Made by a program: the position numbers and the translations under genes. Shown one piece after another: positions 1 to 64,000 of a stretch of 64,000 nucleotides of DNA. The stretch comes from Amorphochlora amoebiformis (Eukaryota; Cercozoa; Chlorarachniophyceae): contig BAAHQB010000097.1 of assembly GCA_054601695.1 (NCBI GenBank), positions 310,001-374,000 on the forward strand. The letters are read 5' to 3'. Position 1 is the stretch's first letter. Every line of letters starts with the position of its first letter. The notes beneath the pieces were generated by a model. It was given only the letters and a program-made list of their open reading frames with translations, had not been told where the DNA came from and searched no databases.

Positions 1-123
1 TGCGCATTTTCAATGTCTACCTGGGTATCCCAGTCTCCTTATATCTCTACATTCCCCCTTTGCCTTTATTTCTCGCGTTCTTGATTTCGCTCACTCACTC
101 CCTCGACATGTGTATGTATTCAG

Positions 124-8191
<8,068 letters not shown>

Positions 8192-8204
8192 TAATCCATT
8201 CTTC

Positions 8205-8230
8205 CCTTTTTTTGCCTCCCTCTCTTCTTT

Positions 8231-8268
<38 letters not shown>

Positions 8269-8458
8269 ACCGCTCAACCTATCTCTTTTCTCTCTCTCTC
8301 TTTTCTCTTTCTCCTCTTCTTTCTCCCTCGCCCCTCTCATTTCCTCTTTATCCATCTCTCTATCTCTCTTCTTTCTCTGTCTTTTTTCTCACACTCTCTC
8401 TCTCTCTCGCCCGTCCTCTCTGGCTGTCTCTATCTTTGCTCTCTGCTCTCACTAACTT
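8205..8458. repeat. CT-rich polypyrimidine tract
   Basis: TCTC and CTTT runs just after the stop of the first gene. A second CT-rich region is at 13800-14215 (with a repeated block TATCCCTATCTATTTTCCTT at 14091 and 14153), and a third at 56420-56660. Confidence 0.85.
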
Positions 8459-8459
8459 G

Positions 8460-8525
<66 letters not shown>

Positions 8526-8609
8526 TGTATATATATATATATATATGAATAGATATGTAAATAATTACAGTATATGTAATTCGCACATGTACACACACAC
8601 ACACACATT

Positions 8610-8663
<54 letters not shown>

Positions 8664-8723
8664 TAGATATGTAAATAATTACAGTATATGTAATTCGCAC
8701 ATGTACACACACACACACACATT

Positions 8724-8805
<82 letters not shown>

Positions 8806-8902
8806 TATGTATGCTACATTCAACCCTTTCTATTCATAGTGGCTCCACGTATGGTGGGGAAAACGTACCGTCTATCATCGAAGTCATATCGGTTACGAGA
8901 AG

Positions 8903-9365
8903 AGTGTGAGAGAGAGAGAGTGAGAGAGAGAGAGGAGGAGAGAGAGAGAGAGGAAGAGTGAAGAGGAAGAGAGAGAGAGAGAGAGAGAGAGTGAGAAGGA
9001 AGGCAGAGAGAAGAGGAAGAGAGAGAAGATAGCGGGAAATAGAGAGGAGAAAAAGAGAGTTAGATAGATAGATTGAGAAAAGAGAGAAAAAGAGAGAGAT
9101 GCGAGAGAGAGAGAAAGAGAAATAGTGGGAAAGAGAGAGAGGGAAAGAAGGGAGTGAGAGAGAGAGGAAATGAAAAGAGTGATAGATAGAGATAGAAGAG
9201 AGTGTGTGAGAGAGAGATAGAAGAGAAGAGAGAGAGGGAGATGCATAAGAAGGATCAGACTGGGAAGGAGGGAGAGGGAGAGGGAAAGAGAGACAGCAAG
9301 AAGGCCTACATAACGAGACAAAGAAAGAGATAAGAGGTCAGTTATAGAGGGGGAGAGAGGCTCAC
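8903..9365. repeat. GA-rich polypurine tract
   Basis: AGAGAG-type repeats over about 460 bp. The tract is the complement in composition of the CT tract 450 bp upstream. Shorter GA runs are at 12189-12290 and 13563-13655. Confidence 0.88.
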
Positions 9366-9425
9366 AGTGGAAATTTGGTAAAGACACATATTAAGGAGCT
9401 AACAATGTAATACCCTCACCCGTAG

Positions 9426-15527
<6,102 letters not shown>

Positions 15528-15742
15528 TATCATGAACATGGGGTTGTAGCTTATTAGAATTATAATTTGTCTACTAGTCTAGAGCATTAGTATCTAGAAT
15601 AACATTATTGATTTCAGAATGATACTATAGTTCTAGAAGTAGAGATATATATATATATATAATTATATATATACAAAAACACGGGACGTAAACACATCCA
15701 TCATCACTTTTGTGCAAACCTCCTAAATTCATATATATGCAC

Positions 15743-15780
<38 letters not shown>

Positions 15781-16532
15781 ATATATATTAAATATATATA
15801 AATTTATAACGTTTGAGGGGGCGTGTCAGTGAGGGATGAATGTGAAGACAGAATGACGAGACCGCCGACAAATTAGGTTTTACCGAATTAGTCATATGAG
15901 CGGAAGAACAGTTCATTAGTTTAAGTTACCGCTCACGCATCGGCAAGTTACTACGTAATCATAGACAGATCTCATCTGCATCACCGCCCACTACGTAATA
16001 GGTTATGAGCCTCACAGTTCGTACGGTCAGTCAGTCTAGTCTAGTGACTCTAGTCTAAATGATATATATATATATACTAGTATAGTCAAGATAGTAGAGT
16101 TGGATATATCTACATCTAGTACATGTCTAGATGTATCATTCCACACAACTTTTCTCTATCTAGAATGAGAATATCAGAAAGTTCTAGTTTGAGGACTCTC
16201 TAGTAGAGTCTCTACTACTAGTACTAGTCTAGACTCTAGAGACTCTACCTTCTAGATATAGATATACTTGACTAGTCACTCGGATGAGTTTCAGACTTTT
16301 TATTGTTGTGATCACTCTAGTCTTTATCCTAGTAATATTATATATATATCTAGTATACTGGTATATATAAATATATATATATATATTATATTATGTTACA
16401 CTAGTATATAATTATTATATTTATCCTCGCAGACATGCCTAGATGCGTATCGTATCAGCTGGTATTAAGATCTCGCAGATTCTACGTTTTACAGAAAATT
16501 TACAAGCCAGTCAACCAATTCCAAGCGCATGA
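15528..16532. other. Convergent intergenic spacer, CTAG-rich
   Basis: This lies between the ends of the + strand gene (stop at 15527) and the - strand Rab gene (stop at 16533). It is dense in CTAG and TAGTCTAG-type words, especially at 15570-15640 and 16030-16345, with only short TA runs near 15650, 15750 and 16370. I see no gene in it. Confidence 0.7.
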
Positions 16533-17448
16533 TTAGCAGCAAGATTTCCTCTCAGGCTGTAACTCTACGGGGTCGACGTAGATTCCAGGCTTCTTAGGCT
16601 GCTGCTTCTTAGGGAGTTTGTGAGCGATCTGTTCAAACAGTTCCGTGATATTGTGGTTGGTCTTCGCCGACGTCTCCATGAACATGATATTGTTTTCTTG
16701 AGCATACAGTTTCACTTCCTGTAAAAATCATTACTCAGAACTGGCATAATACATCGAGGGGTTATTCTACCGCTGGATCCACTTCCCGCCTACCCGCGAG
16801 GTCGACTTTATTACCAGCGAGGACTATGACAATGTTGGGATTTCCCTGGGATATCCGCAATTATCAAGTTACGCAGCTGGAAATGATATGTTGCTTAGCC
16901 TTACCTGACGCTGGAGCTCTTTAACCCACGCTTTTGCTCTTTGAAGGGTTGGTTGGTTGGTGATATCATACACGATGATTGCAGCCGAAGCCCCCCGATA
17001 ATACATAGGAGCGAGACTATGGTAACGTTCCTGTGCCACAATCATAGATATCCCTCAGTTCTTCATCATTCTGTAGAGGACAGAAATTTACCTGGCCTGG
17101 TAGCCGCCATTGCCGAAGTTATGGTGTCATACAAAGAAAAAGCGATCAGTCGTGCTATCTAACAAGCGAGTCATGCTTACCGGCAGTATCCCAGATCTCA
17201 AACTTTACAGTGTAGTCACCAGCCTTAACTGTCTGGGTGGAGAACGCAGCTGTAGAGATACATGTAGACCGGAAGTTACCCGATTGCATGGAGACGAAGG
17301 TGGTGGTTATCTTACCTCCAATCGTACTCTCCTGGTACTCAAAGAACTGCTTTCGCACGAACCGGAGTACAATACTGGATTTTCCCACGTTGGAGTCTCC
17401 CAGCAACACAAGCTTGAAGGGAAGAGACTTCTCCGGTGCACCGCTCAT
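16533..17448 (-). CDS. RAB5: Rab5-type small GTPase
   Basis: A small GTPase of about 197 residues in five exons: 17448-17316, 17249-17181, 17035-16905, 16845-16771, 16718-16533. Visible motifs are the P-loop GDSNVGKSS, switch I/effector ESTIG followed by AAFSTQTV (typical of Rab5), WDTAG, base-recognition NKVD, ETSAKT, and a C-terminal CC for geranylgeranylation. Rab5 proteins control early-endosome fusion and cycle between membrane and cytosol. The introns are short and free of TA repeats, unlike the neighbours, apart from Rab-sized spacers. It is divergent from the kinase and convergent with the upstream + gene. One oddity: the intron between exons 2 and 3 does not restore the Gly-Gln codons after WDTA with a GT-AG pair. 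The strong donor at 17180 would need a non-AG acceptor, while a GT-AG pair using a weaker donor (near 17158) replaces the Gln by about five residues. Confidence 0.93.
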
Positions 17449-18076
17449 CTCGACCAGGGTCCTTTCTCACTCGTCAAGCGACAAATTCGAAACGTATGAT
17501 AAAATTATTTATTCGGCTACCCTTCGTCGTCCATTCCAGCGGGAATCGAATTCGTAACGCCGCGCTTCCCTGGAGAGTCAGTGGAGACCTTATATTCGAC
17601 CCGACGTTATCGTTCGTAGTCATCGTTGATCCTACTCAGAAGTGCCCAGAATCTTATATTTAGATGATATTTGGTGCATAAACATCATTAATGCAAGTCG
17701 GCTTTTCGAAAATAGTCCAATTGGACCGCGGAGGGAAGGAAAGGGTGCGGCTCCCACATCCGCGCGGACGCTTCGGTACCCCTGAGCCTCTTTTATCTAC
17801 TGACGGTGGCGACGAGGTGATTTTCGAATGCTTTGGGATTTTTTGGGAAGGGCAATGAGAGGAAAATGTCTATACTATTTCCAGGGTTTAAAAAATGGCT
17901 TAATAGCTCACAGCCATGCTTGGGTACAGGAAATATCTTTAAACATTCTTCACTATTTTAATCACCTTGACACTCTCGTCCTCAGGAGAGCAAAGGATCT
18001 TTTAAGGAAAAGCAAACAAGATGTGTAAGGTCGCGTAGGTCGTCCTCGAGCACCCTTACCGAGCTTCCCCCCTTAG
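17449..18076. promoter_or_regulatory. Divergent spacer between Rab5 and kinase genes
   Basis: This non-repetitive spacer lies between the Rab start codon (17448, - strand) and the first kinase exon I can place (18077, + strand). It should contain both promoters. A 66-codon open frame at 17828-18028 could be an upstream kinase exon, but none of its GT sites leaves the one-base phase needed by exon 18077 without creating a stop. I see no TATA-like or other defined motif that I can support. Confidence 0.45.
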
Positions 18077-18934
18077 AATACATCCCCAAGCACGAGAAAT
18101 ACTTGTGGCAAGAGACGCAGGGCGACGTCATCCTCGATGAGAAAAAGGTCTCGATTGTCATATCTCTCCTTTCTTTCTCTCACTCGGGTCACATCGTGTA
18201 TCTTTAGGCAAGGATCCCACCCAGACGCCCAGGTTCACTCCGCAGCCCCAAATCTCGTAGCTCCAAGCTGTCGAGTATCAAACGATCTCTCGCCGAGGCT
18301 GAAGCCCAATCCAGGGCCGTGCCCACGTCTCGGCCATCCGCCATCATTCGCCGGTACCACCTGCCCACCCGTCGCGCGAGCAAGCTCTCGGGCAGCGTGT
18401 TCTCGCTGCCTTTCGAGGCTGATGGTATCAATTCGTGCCCGGAGGCTTATTTCTCCAATGCGAGTTGGGACCTCAACCACAACTCGCCTTTGCTGGGCTC
18501 CTCTTCGACTTCTATCGTCCCCAGAACGCTGAACATCAGCAAATCGACCGTGCGGTCCATTTCCCCGAAAGAACGGACAAGGATTAGAATACGGTGGGGA
18601 ACGTCTCTATCGAGCTCTCAAGCGTACGCCTATGCCCTGCATCCATGCTCGATAACCTCTAACACTTTCTCTCCTTTCTTGCTGTAGAAACCTCCGCCCT
18701 CTTTCTGAGTCGCGAGCTCCCATTGAAGCGACCGTTGCTAGTAGAGTCAATCCTCGAAATGTGAGCCACGGCCAGGCCGGTTCACCACGATCCGCACTAT
18801 TAAGTCAAGGACTGCTACAGCAAGAATCTTTCGAGTTAGTTCGGGTGATAGGAACTGGAGCGTTTGCTAAGGTAATGACATTAAATACACATAATACATA
18901 TAGTATAATATGTACAAAGTGATCTTCCAAATAC

Positions 18935-18971
<37 letters not shown>

Positions 18972-19061
18972 CATATATATTATATGTGTACAATGTAAAT
19001 TGTGTATATATTTCTACATATTAGGATGAATGGATATCACATGTATTATCCATTTGTATTA

Positions 19062-19147
<86 letters not shown>

Positions 19148-19895
19148 AATATATATTTACATATTTACATATTATATATATATATATATGTATGCATATA
19201 TATTTATTATACAATCCATGGGTGGGTGTTCCAACTCACCGCGAATCCGTTTACACCTTGATAATGAATCTAGGTGTGGCTAGCCAAGGCCAAGGGTCGC
19301 CCCGGTAGATACGTCGCGATCAAGCAGATTTCGATGGCCGTACGCACAAATACGGAGCAAGATGAGGATGAGTCGAAGAGCAAGGTGTTGACGAGATCCG
19401 AAAAGAAGATGACGTCAGATTCAGGGTTGGAGAAGGAGGTCTGTGCATAGAAATAATATGTGTCCATGAGGGAATACGAATAGACACACAATGTATACAC
19501 AGGTGGGGCTACTTCAGAGGCTATCGCACCCGAATATCGTGCGTTATATTGGGCTCTATATTACAGAGGAGTAAGCATATACAAAAAGAATATGTTACCT
19601 ATATGAAATTTATACTTAATGTTACATATATATATATATATAAATATATATAGAGAAAGAGAGAGAGAGATAGATGTAATTATACATAAACACACATCGA
19701 ATATACATATATATATATATTATATATATATATACACATATATATATATATATATGGAATATATATATACACATATATATATATATATATACATTATGCA
19801 TGTAGAATAGAATGTCGAATGGATGCAATGTAATTTAGTGCATTATATATGCATGTACATATACGGTGTATATAAGGTTTTAGATATTATGTATG

Positions 19896-19937
<42 letters not shown>

Positions 19938-21138
19938 TATTATATATATATATATATGCAGAATAAATATTTAGATATATAGTATGATAGCTGAACACAC
20001 ATATTTCCTTATCCAACAAAATATACAATGATACGTACGTCCAATACCCTCACGTATATTATGGAATTAATGATTGGTTTTCTATCTAGGTGGTCCGCAG
20101 GAAAGATATACAACATCGTCATTGAGTATGTTCCTGACGGCGATCTCGACAGCTACCTGTGCAAGAATGGTAAGTATTCCGATATATAAATTGCATTCGC
20201 ATATGTAAATATGAAAATATGTATATCTGTTTTAGAAGGATTGATGTACGTACATTTACGCATATTTTTAATTGATTCATAGATAATAATATGAAAGTTC
20301 AAAATTAAATATATACATCTATATGAACATATATATATAGGAATACATATACATTTCGTATATTTATGTATATTTTTCTACGTAATGCATTTATATAGCA
20401 TGTTTAGTGAATCTGTGATTCGTACATGACATCGATTCTACCCACCGTTATTCTCCTTACATTCCCATGTATAACCTCCTCAAAACATCAACCCAGAACA
20501 TATCTCCCTTTCTCTATAACACCTGTCCGACAGAAATGAAACCAAACACTCACCCAGCCCAACCCAACCCAATCCAACCCTTTGCCCTCCCAGGAGCGCT
20601 TCCGGAGCTCACAGCGGCCTCTCTTACCTCACAGCTGGCCGCAGGCCTCTACTACCTTCATCAGCACAAAGTCATCCACCGGGACTTAAAGCCCGCCAAT
20701 CTCCTCTTGGGGTACACGCTAAAACAACTCTCACTAAGCAATATAATAACTGTTAATGATCGTCCTTTTCCATTTTTCCTCAGGAGAGAGAAAAAGAAGC
20801 GTCAACGCAGGGCAGAGGGAGCCAGTGAAGCGGGAGAGGAGGATTGTAGTAGTGGCCGGATAATCGTCAAGATCTCCGACTTTGGCGTATCAGCTGACGT
20901 GCGGGGCGAGGAGCTTGCTAAGCGGTCGTGTGTCGGGACGCCGTGGTACCTGGTAGCGATATGTATTTTCAAAAACATGTATGTATATGCATATGCGCAT
21001 ATACACATATACGTTACACGCTGTGGTACCTGAAAGCGATGTGTAATTTCATATACGTATATACGCCATTTTACATACATATATCTACATGTAAAAATAT
21101 GTGTATGTGTGTAAATGTATTTATTATTATTATTATTA

Positions 21139-21216
<78 letters not shown>

Positions 21217-21865
21217 GAATAGGGATATATTTTTCAGAAACGTGTATATTAACAAAATGGATGTGACTTTGTAACACGTGATATGCAGGCCCCCGAGGTG
21301 GCGAGAGCACAGCCTTATTCGTACTCGGCGGATATCTTCTCGCTCGGGAGCGTGATCTACTCCATGGTTACGGGGAAGAAGCCTTATCATAAGTTGGCAC
21401 CGATTCCCGCATTATTTAAGATCGCGCGGGAAGGGGCTCCGAAGGTGTGCGCGTGTGTCTGTGGTGTTGGTGGAGGTGTGGTTGTGGGTATGATCTGTGT
21501 GCATGTTATTGATTTTACGGTAAAAATACATACATAATATAAGTAAAATAATACGTTATACTCTCAGGTGGATGCCAAGGGTTTAGGCGTCAGCGCAGAG
21601 TGCCTCGATTTGCTAGAAATATGCTGGAGGAAAGAGCCGAAGGTCTTTATTTCTGCATCGCCTCTTATCTAGACATGATATAATATACATAGATAATTAT
21701 ATATCATAATTTTTGTACTCGTCTATCTACTGGAGCTACGGTATTATGCATCTTAGTGTACACCCATTCACTTCTTAGGCGAGACTCCAAGCTAAAGAAG
21801 TCCTACACCATGAGTGGCTGGCGAGTATACTGGGACTTGCTACTCAAGCTCCCACGCGAGTCTGA
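18077..21865 (+). CDS. STE/MAP3K-type Ser/Thr protein kinase (5' end uncertain)
   Basis: Eleven phase-compatible exons: 18077-18147, 18208-18593, 18688-18871, 19274-19438, 19503-19570, 20090-20169, 20594-20711, 20784-20952, 21289-21444, 21568-21642, 21779-21865 (TGA). At least 520 codons. The N-terminal 200 or so residues are Ser/Arg/Pro-rich and look disordered. The kinase domain follows in order: Gly loop [10 protein letters not shown], catalytic Lys in [18 protein letters not shown], catalytic loop [14 protein letters not shown] in [11 protein letters not shown], activation segment [12 protein letters not shown], then [22 protein letters not shown]. There are charged insertions after VAIKQI (about 35 residues) and before DFG (about 27 residues), the latter rich in K/R/E. 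The GTP-W-YLAPEV segment and PALFKI resemble MAP3K/STE11-like kinases; the substrate is unknown. The protein ends about 20 residues after the kinase domain. The true start lies upstream of 18077. Confidence 0.9.
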
Positions 21866-22362
21866 CGTATGGTCTAGGATATATGTGCTTCTGCTCTACT
21901 GGTCTTTTTGCTAGCAAAGATATTTTATTAAACTTTAAATTCGATCAAGTATATCAGCAACTTTACTAGTTAAACCAGTACTAGACCTTAAGAAGTAGTG
22001 TATCTCACTGATCATGGCATCTATTATCTAGATCATAACTAGGCCAGTGAGCGTCAGCGTTAGTAGTAGTATCATATCTAATATCTAGAATATACCAGTT
22101 ATATGACAGTAATATCTGGCATATGATCTAGATGATCATGTGATCTAGGTTATCTAGATTATAGTTATCCCTACATTTACTCAATACTAGCAACCATCTG
22201 CTAGGCTATTATCTAGATTATCATACTCGGAATATCATATCTAATACTCTAGCCCATGTATCCGATATCGTGACTGAATCGTATATTTACATATTATATA
22301 TCCAATATAATCGATGCGGTAACTTCAGTAATCACGAATCAACTAGTGACCAGATTTCGATG
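21866..22362. other. Convergent intergenic spacer, CTAG/TAGATC-rich
   Basis: This lies between the kinase stop (21865) and the stop of the - strand TPR-HSP70 gene (22363). It is dense in CTAG, ATCTAG and TATCTAGAT words between about 21960 and 22265 and has no TA microsatellite. I see no gene. Confidence 0.7.
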
Positions 22363-43567
<21,205 letters not shown>

Positions 43568-44309
43568 CGCCGCCGCGCTAGGGTCGACCTTCTTCCCTTT
43601 GTCCTCAACTGGGTCAGTGTTTTGCGGCTCAGGGGGAGATTTTGCTTCCTGCTTTGGAGGACCTTGCGATTTGGCCTATATTAGAGAGTATGAGTGACAA
43701 GGTTGGATTTGCGAATCCAAATCATAGTATTGAGAATGGGATATTCCAACGAATTAGATTATTAAAATAAAGAAAAGAGGTCGCAGGAGATGTCAAGGTA
43801 TCTGAGGTATATAGAGAGACGTGGTATATTCTGTGATGTACCTTTTTCTTCCGGCGGCGGCGCGACTTCGGCGGCATATTCGGATCCACGGCGCGTCGTC
43901 CACGGGATTTGGGTGCCGAGGTTCCGAAGTTTTATCGAACTATTTTCTTCAGTTATCGGAATTTGATATGCTTTATATCAATGTGTCAATTAAATATAGA
44001 TATATATCTTATTAAGGATAACCTGGCATATTAAATCGAAAAACATAATTCTTCGTGAGAAATATATCCAAGCCGAGAATTTAATTTTCTAATTCGGAAC
44101 CCATCTTATGCCCACCGACCGCTATCTCTCGGCTTGTAGGTCTTTTTCACTGGGCGGTTAGCTGAATTTTCGATGGAATAAAGCTGAATCATACTAGCCT
44201 TAGACTTCATGAACGGTTTTCTGGTTCATTCTTTGTCTGTTTTGATCAATAATCGATTCTCATTTCTCTGACCGGCACCCATAGATTCCGAAGGCAAATT
44301 TCTTCCACA
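43568..44309. promoter_or_regulatory. Divergent spacer between TPR-HSP70 and LMF genes
   Basis: This is non-repetitive DNA. On the - strand, a 12-codon exon (43877-43842, MPPKSRRRRKKK, donor GTACAT) and the upstream part of the TPR exon (acceptor at 43675) look like a coding 5' extension. The join puts the TPR in the wrong frame by one base, and the TPR frame itself hits TGA upstream of Met 43567. Either translation starts at 43567 and this is 5' UTR, or the assembly lacks one base. The + strand LMF start is at 44310. Confidence 0.55.
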
Positions 44310-62090
<17,781 letters not shown>

Positions 62091-63321
62091 CAAGATCTTG
62101 AAGAGTAACAATATATTTCAAGTCACGCACTCGCTTGAAATGACAATTTATAAACTATAGCAATCAAAGAATGGTATTGAATGTTGCTGCTGTAACTTCA
62201 TGGTGCCGTGTGTTGTTACACAGTGCCAATAACTAGTAAATGCCGTCCGTAGGATCTAGACTATATCTATACTACACCGGCTGGATACGTATCGTACATA
62301 GTTGTATACGTACTAGACGTATACGTATTGATATATGGGTATACGTACGTATCCATCAAATTTAGACTTACTGTTTGGCAGTACGTACGTATATATACTA
62401 GAAATATATCATAAGTTGTAAATTCTATGTACGTACTAGGCAGTTCGATATACGTATTCTCTCTGAAATCATGCGCATACTGGTTGTAAAAGTCAGTGCG
62501 CATGTCGCGACTCGCGATCGCATGCATACTGTATGTAGTCGTATATACCTCGATACGTATACGTTTTCAAGCTATAGATTAGACGTATCTCACGATCAGG
62601 CGTTGTAGCCATGCGTGGTAGTCATGATGTAATTACTAATCAGTAATATAATATTCGGTATAATCCAATATTCTAGATATTATACTTACCATATACTGAA
62701 TCTAGACTCTAGATGCTAGCTTATCTATCATTCAATGACTGACGGTTCAGTAGTATCTGGAGAAAAGCTACTCAGAAGTACTAGAAACTTACTAGCTTGG
62801 GTCAAGTATTCTCTAGACTCTATCTAGTCTATGGACTGGTTCTACGGACTGGTACTAGTGATAGCGACTTGATGTGCCGGGCATTCATTTTTGTAGATAT
62901 TCTCTACCTTCTAGATATTGTCTAGATTCTAGAGATTGTCAGTAATTCTGTAATTACTAGAATTATTCTAGTTATTAGGTCGGTGATCACTAACCCAGAG
63001 GTCCCGCAGCTACCTTCATCTAGTTCATCTAGTTCATGGTCCGCATGTCACTAGTGTCAGTGCGCACCAGACACCTAGATCTAGAGATGGTTTTGGCTTC
63101 AACCAGTTCAAATTCCAATTTTGACGTTTATGACATAAATCTACATGTTTTATCGTGTTACATATGTACTCGTTAATTCAATAACCCGTCTACCACTGGT
63201 TAAAGAATACAATTAGAATTAAGGTAAAAAGGTGAAGACAGCTCTCTCTCACAGTCCTTTTCCTGGAGAGTGGGAGACTGACCGAAAGACAAGATGTGTA
63301 TGCCCTGATCATGTTGGTTCA
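62091..63321. other. Convergent intergenic spacer, CTAG- and ACGTA-rich
   Basis: This lies between the LMF stop (62090) and the stop of the - strand gene at 63322. The first part (62270-62580) is rich in ACGTA/TACGTAC words. The second (62660-63090) is dense in CTAG and TCTAGA. There is no TA microsatellite. An 86-codon - strand open frame at 62267-62527 has no family resemblance and I do not call it. Confidence 0.65.
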
Positions 63322-63468
63322 TCATGTTGGGTCCTCAATAACTCTGTCCCAGTCCGACCTGGTGATATGTACGTATGTTTCATCTATGCACATAAAAAAA
63401 AAAAATTGTATGTGTATTCTGTGTGGAAATGTACACCTGTTTGTTCATTGTGAAAGGAAATATGGACA

Positions 63469-63506
<38 letters not shown>

Positions 63507-63721
63507 AATATATAATATATATATATATATATACACACATATATATATATATATATTATATAGCTATAAATCTAGTATGTAGGCGCAAATGTAGTGGGTA
63601 CATACATATTATTGTCTCACATGTACGCACAAATGTAGTGTGAACATATTATTTTATTCTCTCACATGAAAATCTGCCCATTTTCCATTGGCGTGCCCCA
63701 GGGGTTACTACTCTTGTACTC
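63322..63721 (-). CDS. Last two exons of an unrecognised gene (5' partial)
   Basis: Exon 63721-63666 (acceptor AAATAG, donor GTGAGA) reads EYKSSNPWGTPMENGQIF and leaves two bases. Exon 63358-63322 (acceptor CACCAG) completes Met and reads SDWDRVIEDPT then TGA. The phase match, the good splice sites and the CTAG-rich convergent spacer next to the stop support a real 3' end. The rest lies past the window; 63722-64000 is TA-repeat intron. A + strand reading of the same DNA (SIGVPQG) looked like a reverse transcriptase motif and was rejected. Confidence 0.5.
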
Positions 63722-63770
63722 CTATTTACGTATGCGTATGCATACACATAAATACACTAATATATTCCAA

Positions 63771-63834
<64 letters not shown>

Positions 63835-63966
63835 ATAAATTAAAATATATATATATATATTTTTTAATTATATAATATATATATATATATACATATATAT
63901 TATATATATAATACATACATATCTATCTATTTAGTTAGATCCATATTCTATGCATAATATAATTTT

Positions 63967-64000
<34 letters not shown>
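63722..64000. repeat. TA-repeat intron, window end
   Basis: The region is mostly (TA)n with short interruptions. It follows the acceptor of the - strand exon 63721-63666 and is presumably its upstream intron. I see no coding island. Confidence 0.5.

Larger units (their letters stand above)
8192..9425. other. Intergenic or 5' region between two + strand genes: CT tract, TA repeats, GA tract
   Basis: After the stop at 8191 comes a CT-rich tract (about 8205-8455). Then come TA repeats containing a near-perfect direct duplication of about 120 bp (about 8540-8610 and 8650-8725, each with a CA run), then a GA-rich tract (about 8905-9365). A non-repetitive island at 8827-8905 has an ATG at 8851 followed by a possible GT donor at 8865. 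It could hold the start of the next gene, but this is unproven. Confidence 0.5.

Noticed and set aside
17828-18028. 66-codon open frame as first exon of the kinase
   Set aside because: No GT donor in it gives the one-base phase required by exon 18077 without a stop. It remains possible as 5' UTR or with an unseen exon.
62267-62527. 86-codon - strand open frame
   Set aside because: It is Tyr/Thr-rich, has no family resemblance, and sits in the CTAG/ACGTA-rich convergent spacer.
63660-63730. Reverse transcriptase-like motif (SIGVPQG) on the + strand
   Set aside because: It is only about 15 residues with no flanking RT domains; the - strand reading has matching splice sites and phase with the terminal exon at 63358.

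Overview
This is a nuclear window from an intron-dense eukaryote, most likely a unicellular protist; I cannot place it more precisely. The evidence is spliceosomal genes with many short exons (often 25-100 nt), GT-AG introns filled with (TA)n microsatellites, and internal arrays of the telomere-type repeat TTAGGG/CCCTAA. Nearly all long open frames on both strands are translated TA repeats (IYIYIY) and are not genes. I found the genes by reading the islands between repeats and joining exons only where splice sites and codon phase agree.

Layout: (A) + strand, 124-8191, 5' end outside the window: a multi-pass membrane protein with a Cys-rich segment. (B) + strand, about 9426-15527: an unrecognised gene of short exons. 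(Rab) - strand, 17448-16533: a Rab5-type GTPase with short ordinary introns. (Kinase) + strand, about 18077-21865: a STE/MAP3K-type protein kinase. (TPR-HSP70) - strand, 43567-22363: 34 phase-compatible exons joining a HOP/STI1-like TPR domain to an HSP70 that lacks the helical lid and the EEVD tail. (LMF) + strand, 44310-62090: 35 phase-compatible exons encoding a lipase maturation factor family membrane protein of about 736 residues. (D) - strand, 63721-63322: the last two exons of an unrecognised gene.

Architecture: three convergent gene ends (15.5-16.5 kb, 21.9-22.4 kb, 62.1-63.3 kb) are CTAG-rich and mostly free of microsatellites. Two divergent pairs (Rab/kinase and TPR-HSP70/LMF) share short non-repetitive spacers. 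The introns carry the TA repeats, the telomere-like arrays and a dispersed element of about 75 bp.

Main discoveries: (1) a phase-consistent TPR-HSP70 fusion with a lidless chaperone half; (2) repeated partial duplication of exon edges together with their splice sites. Acceptor-edge copies lie upstream and donor-edge copies downstream, always within the adjacent intron. I see this in at least a dozen places in four genes, which suggests that introns grow by tandem duplication across splice sites. (3) Telomere-type repeats that directly supply 5' splice sites.
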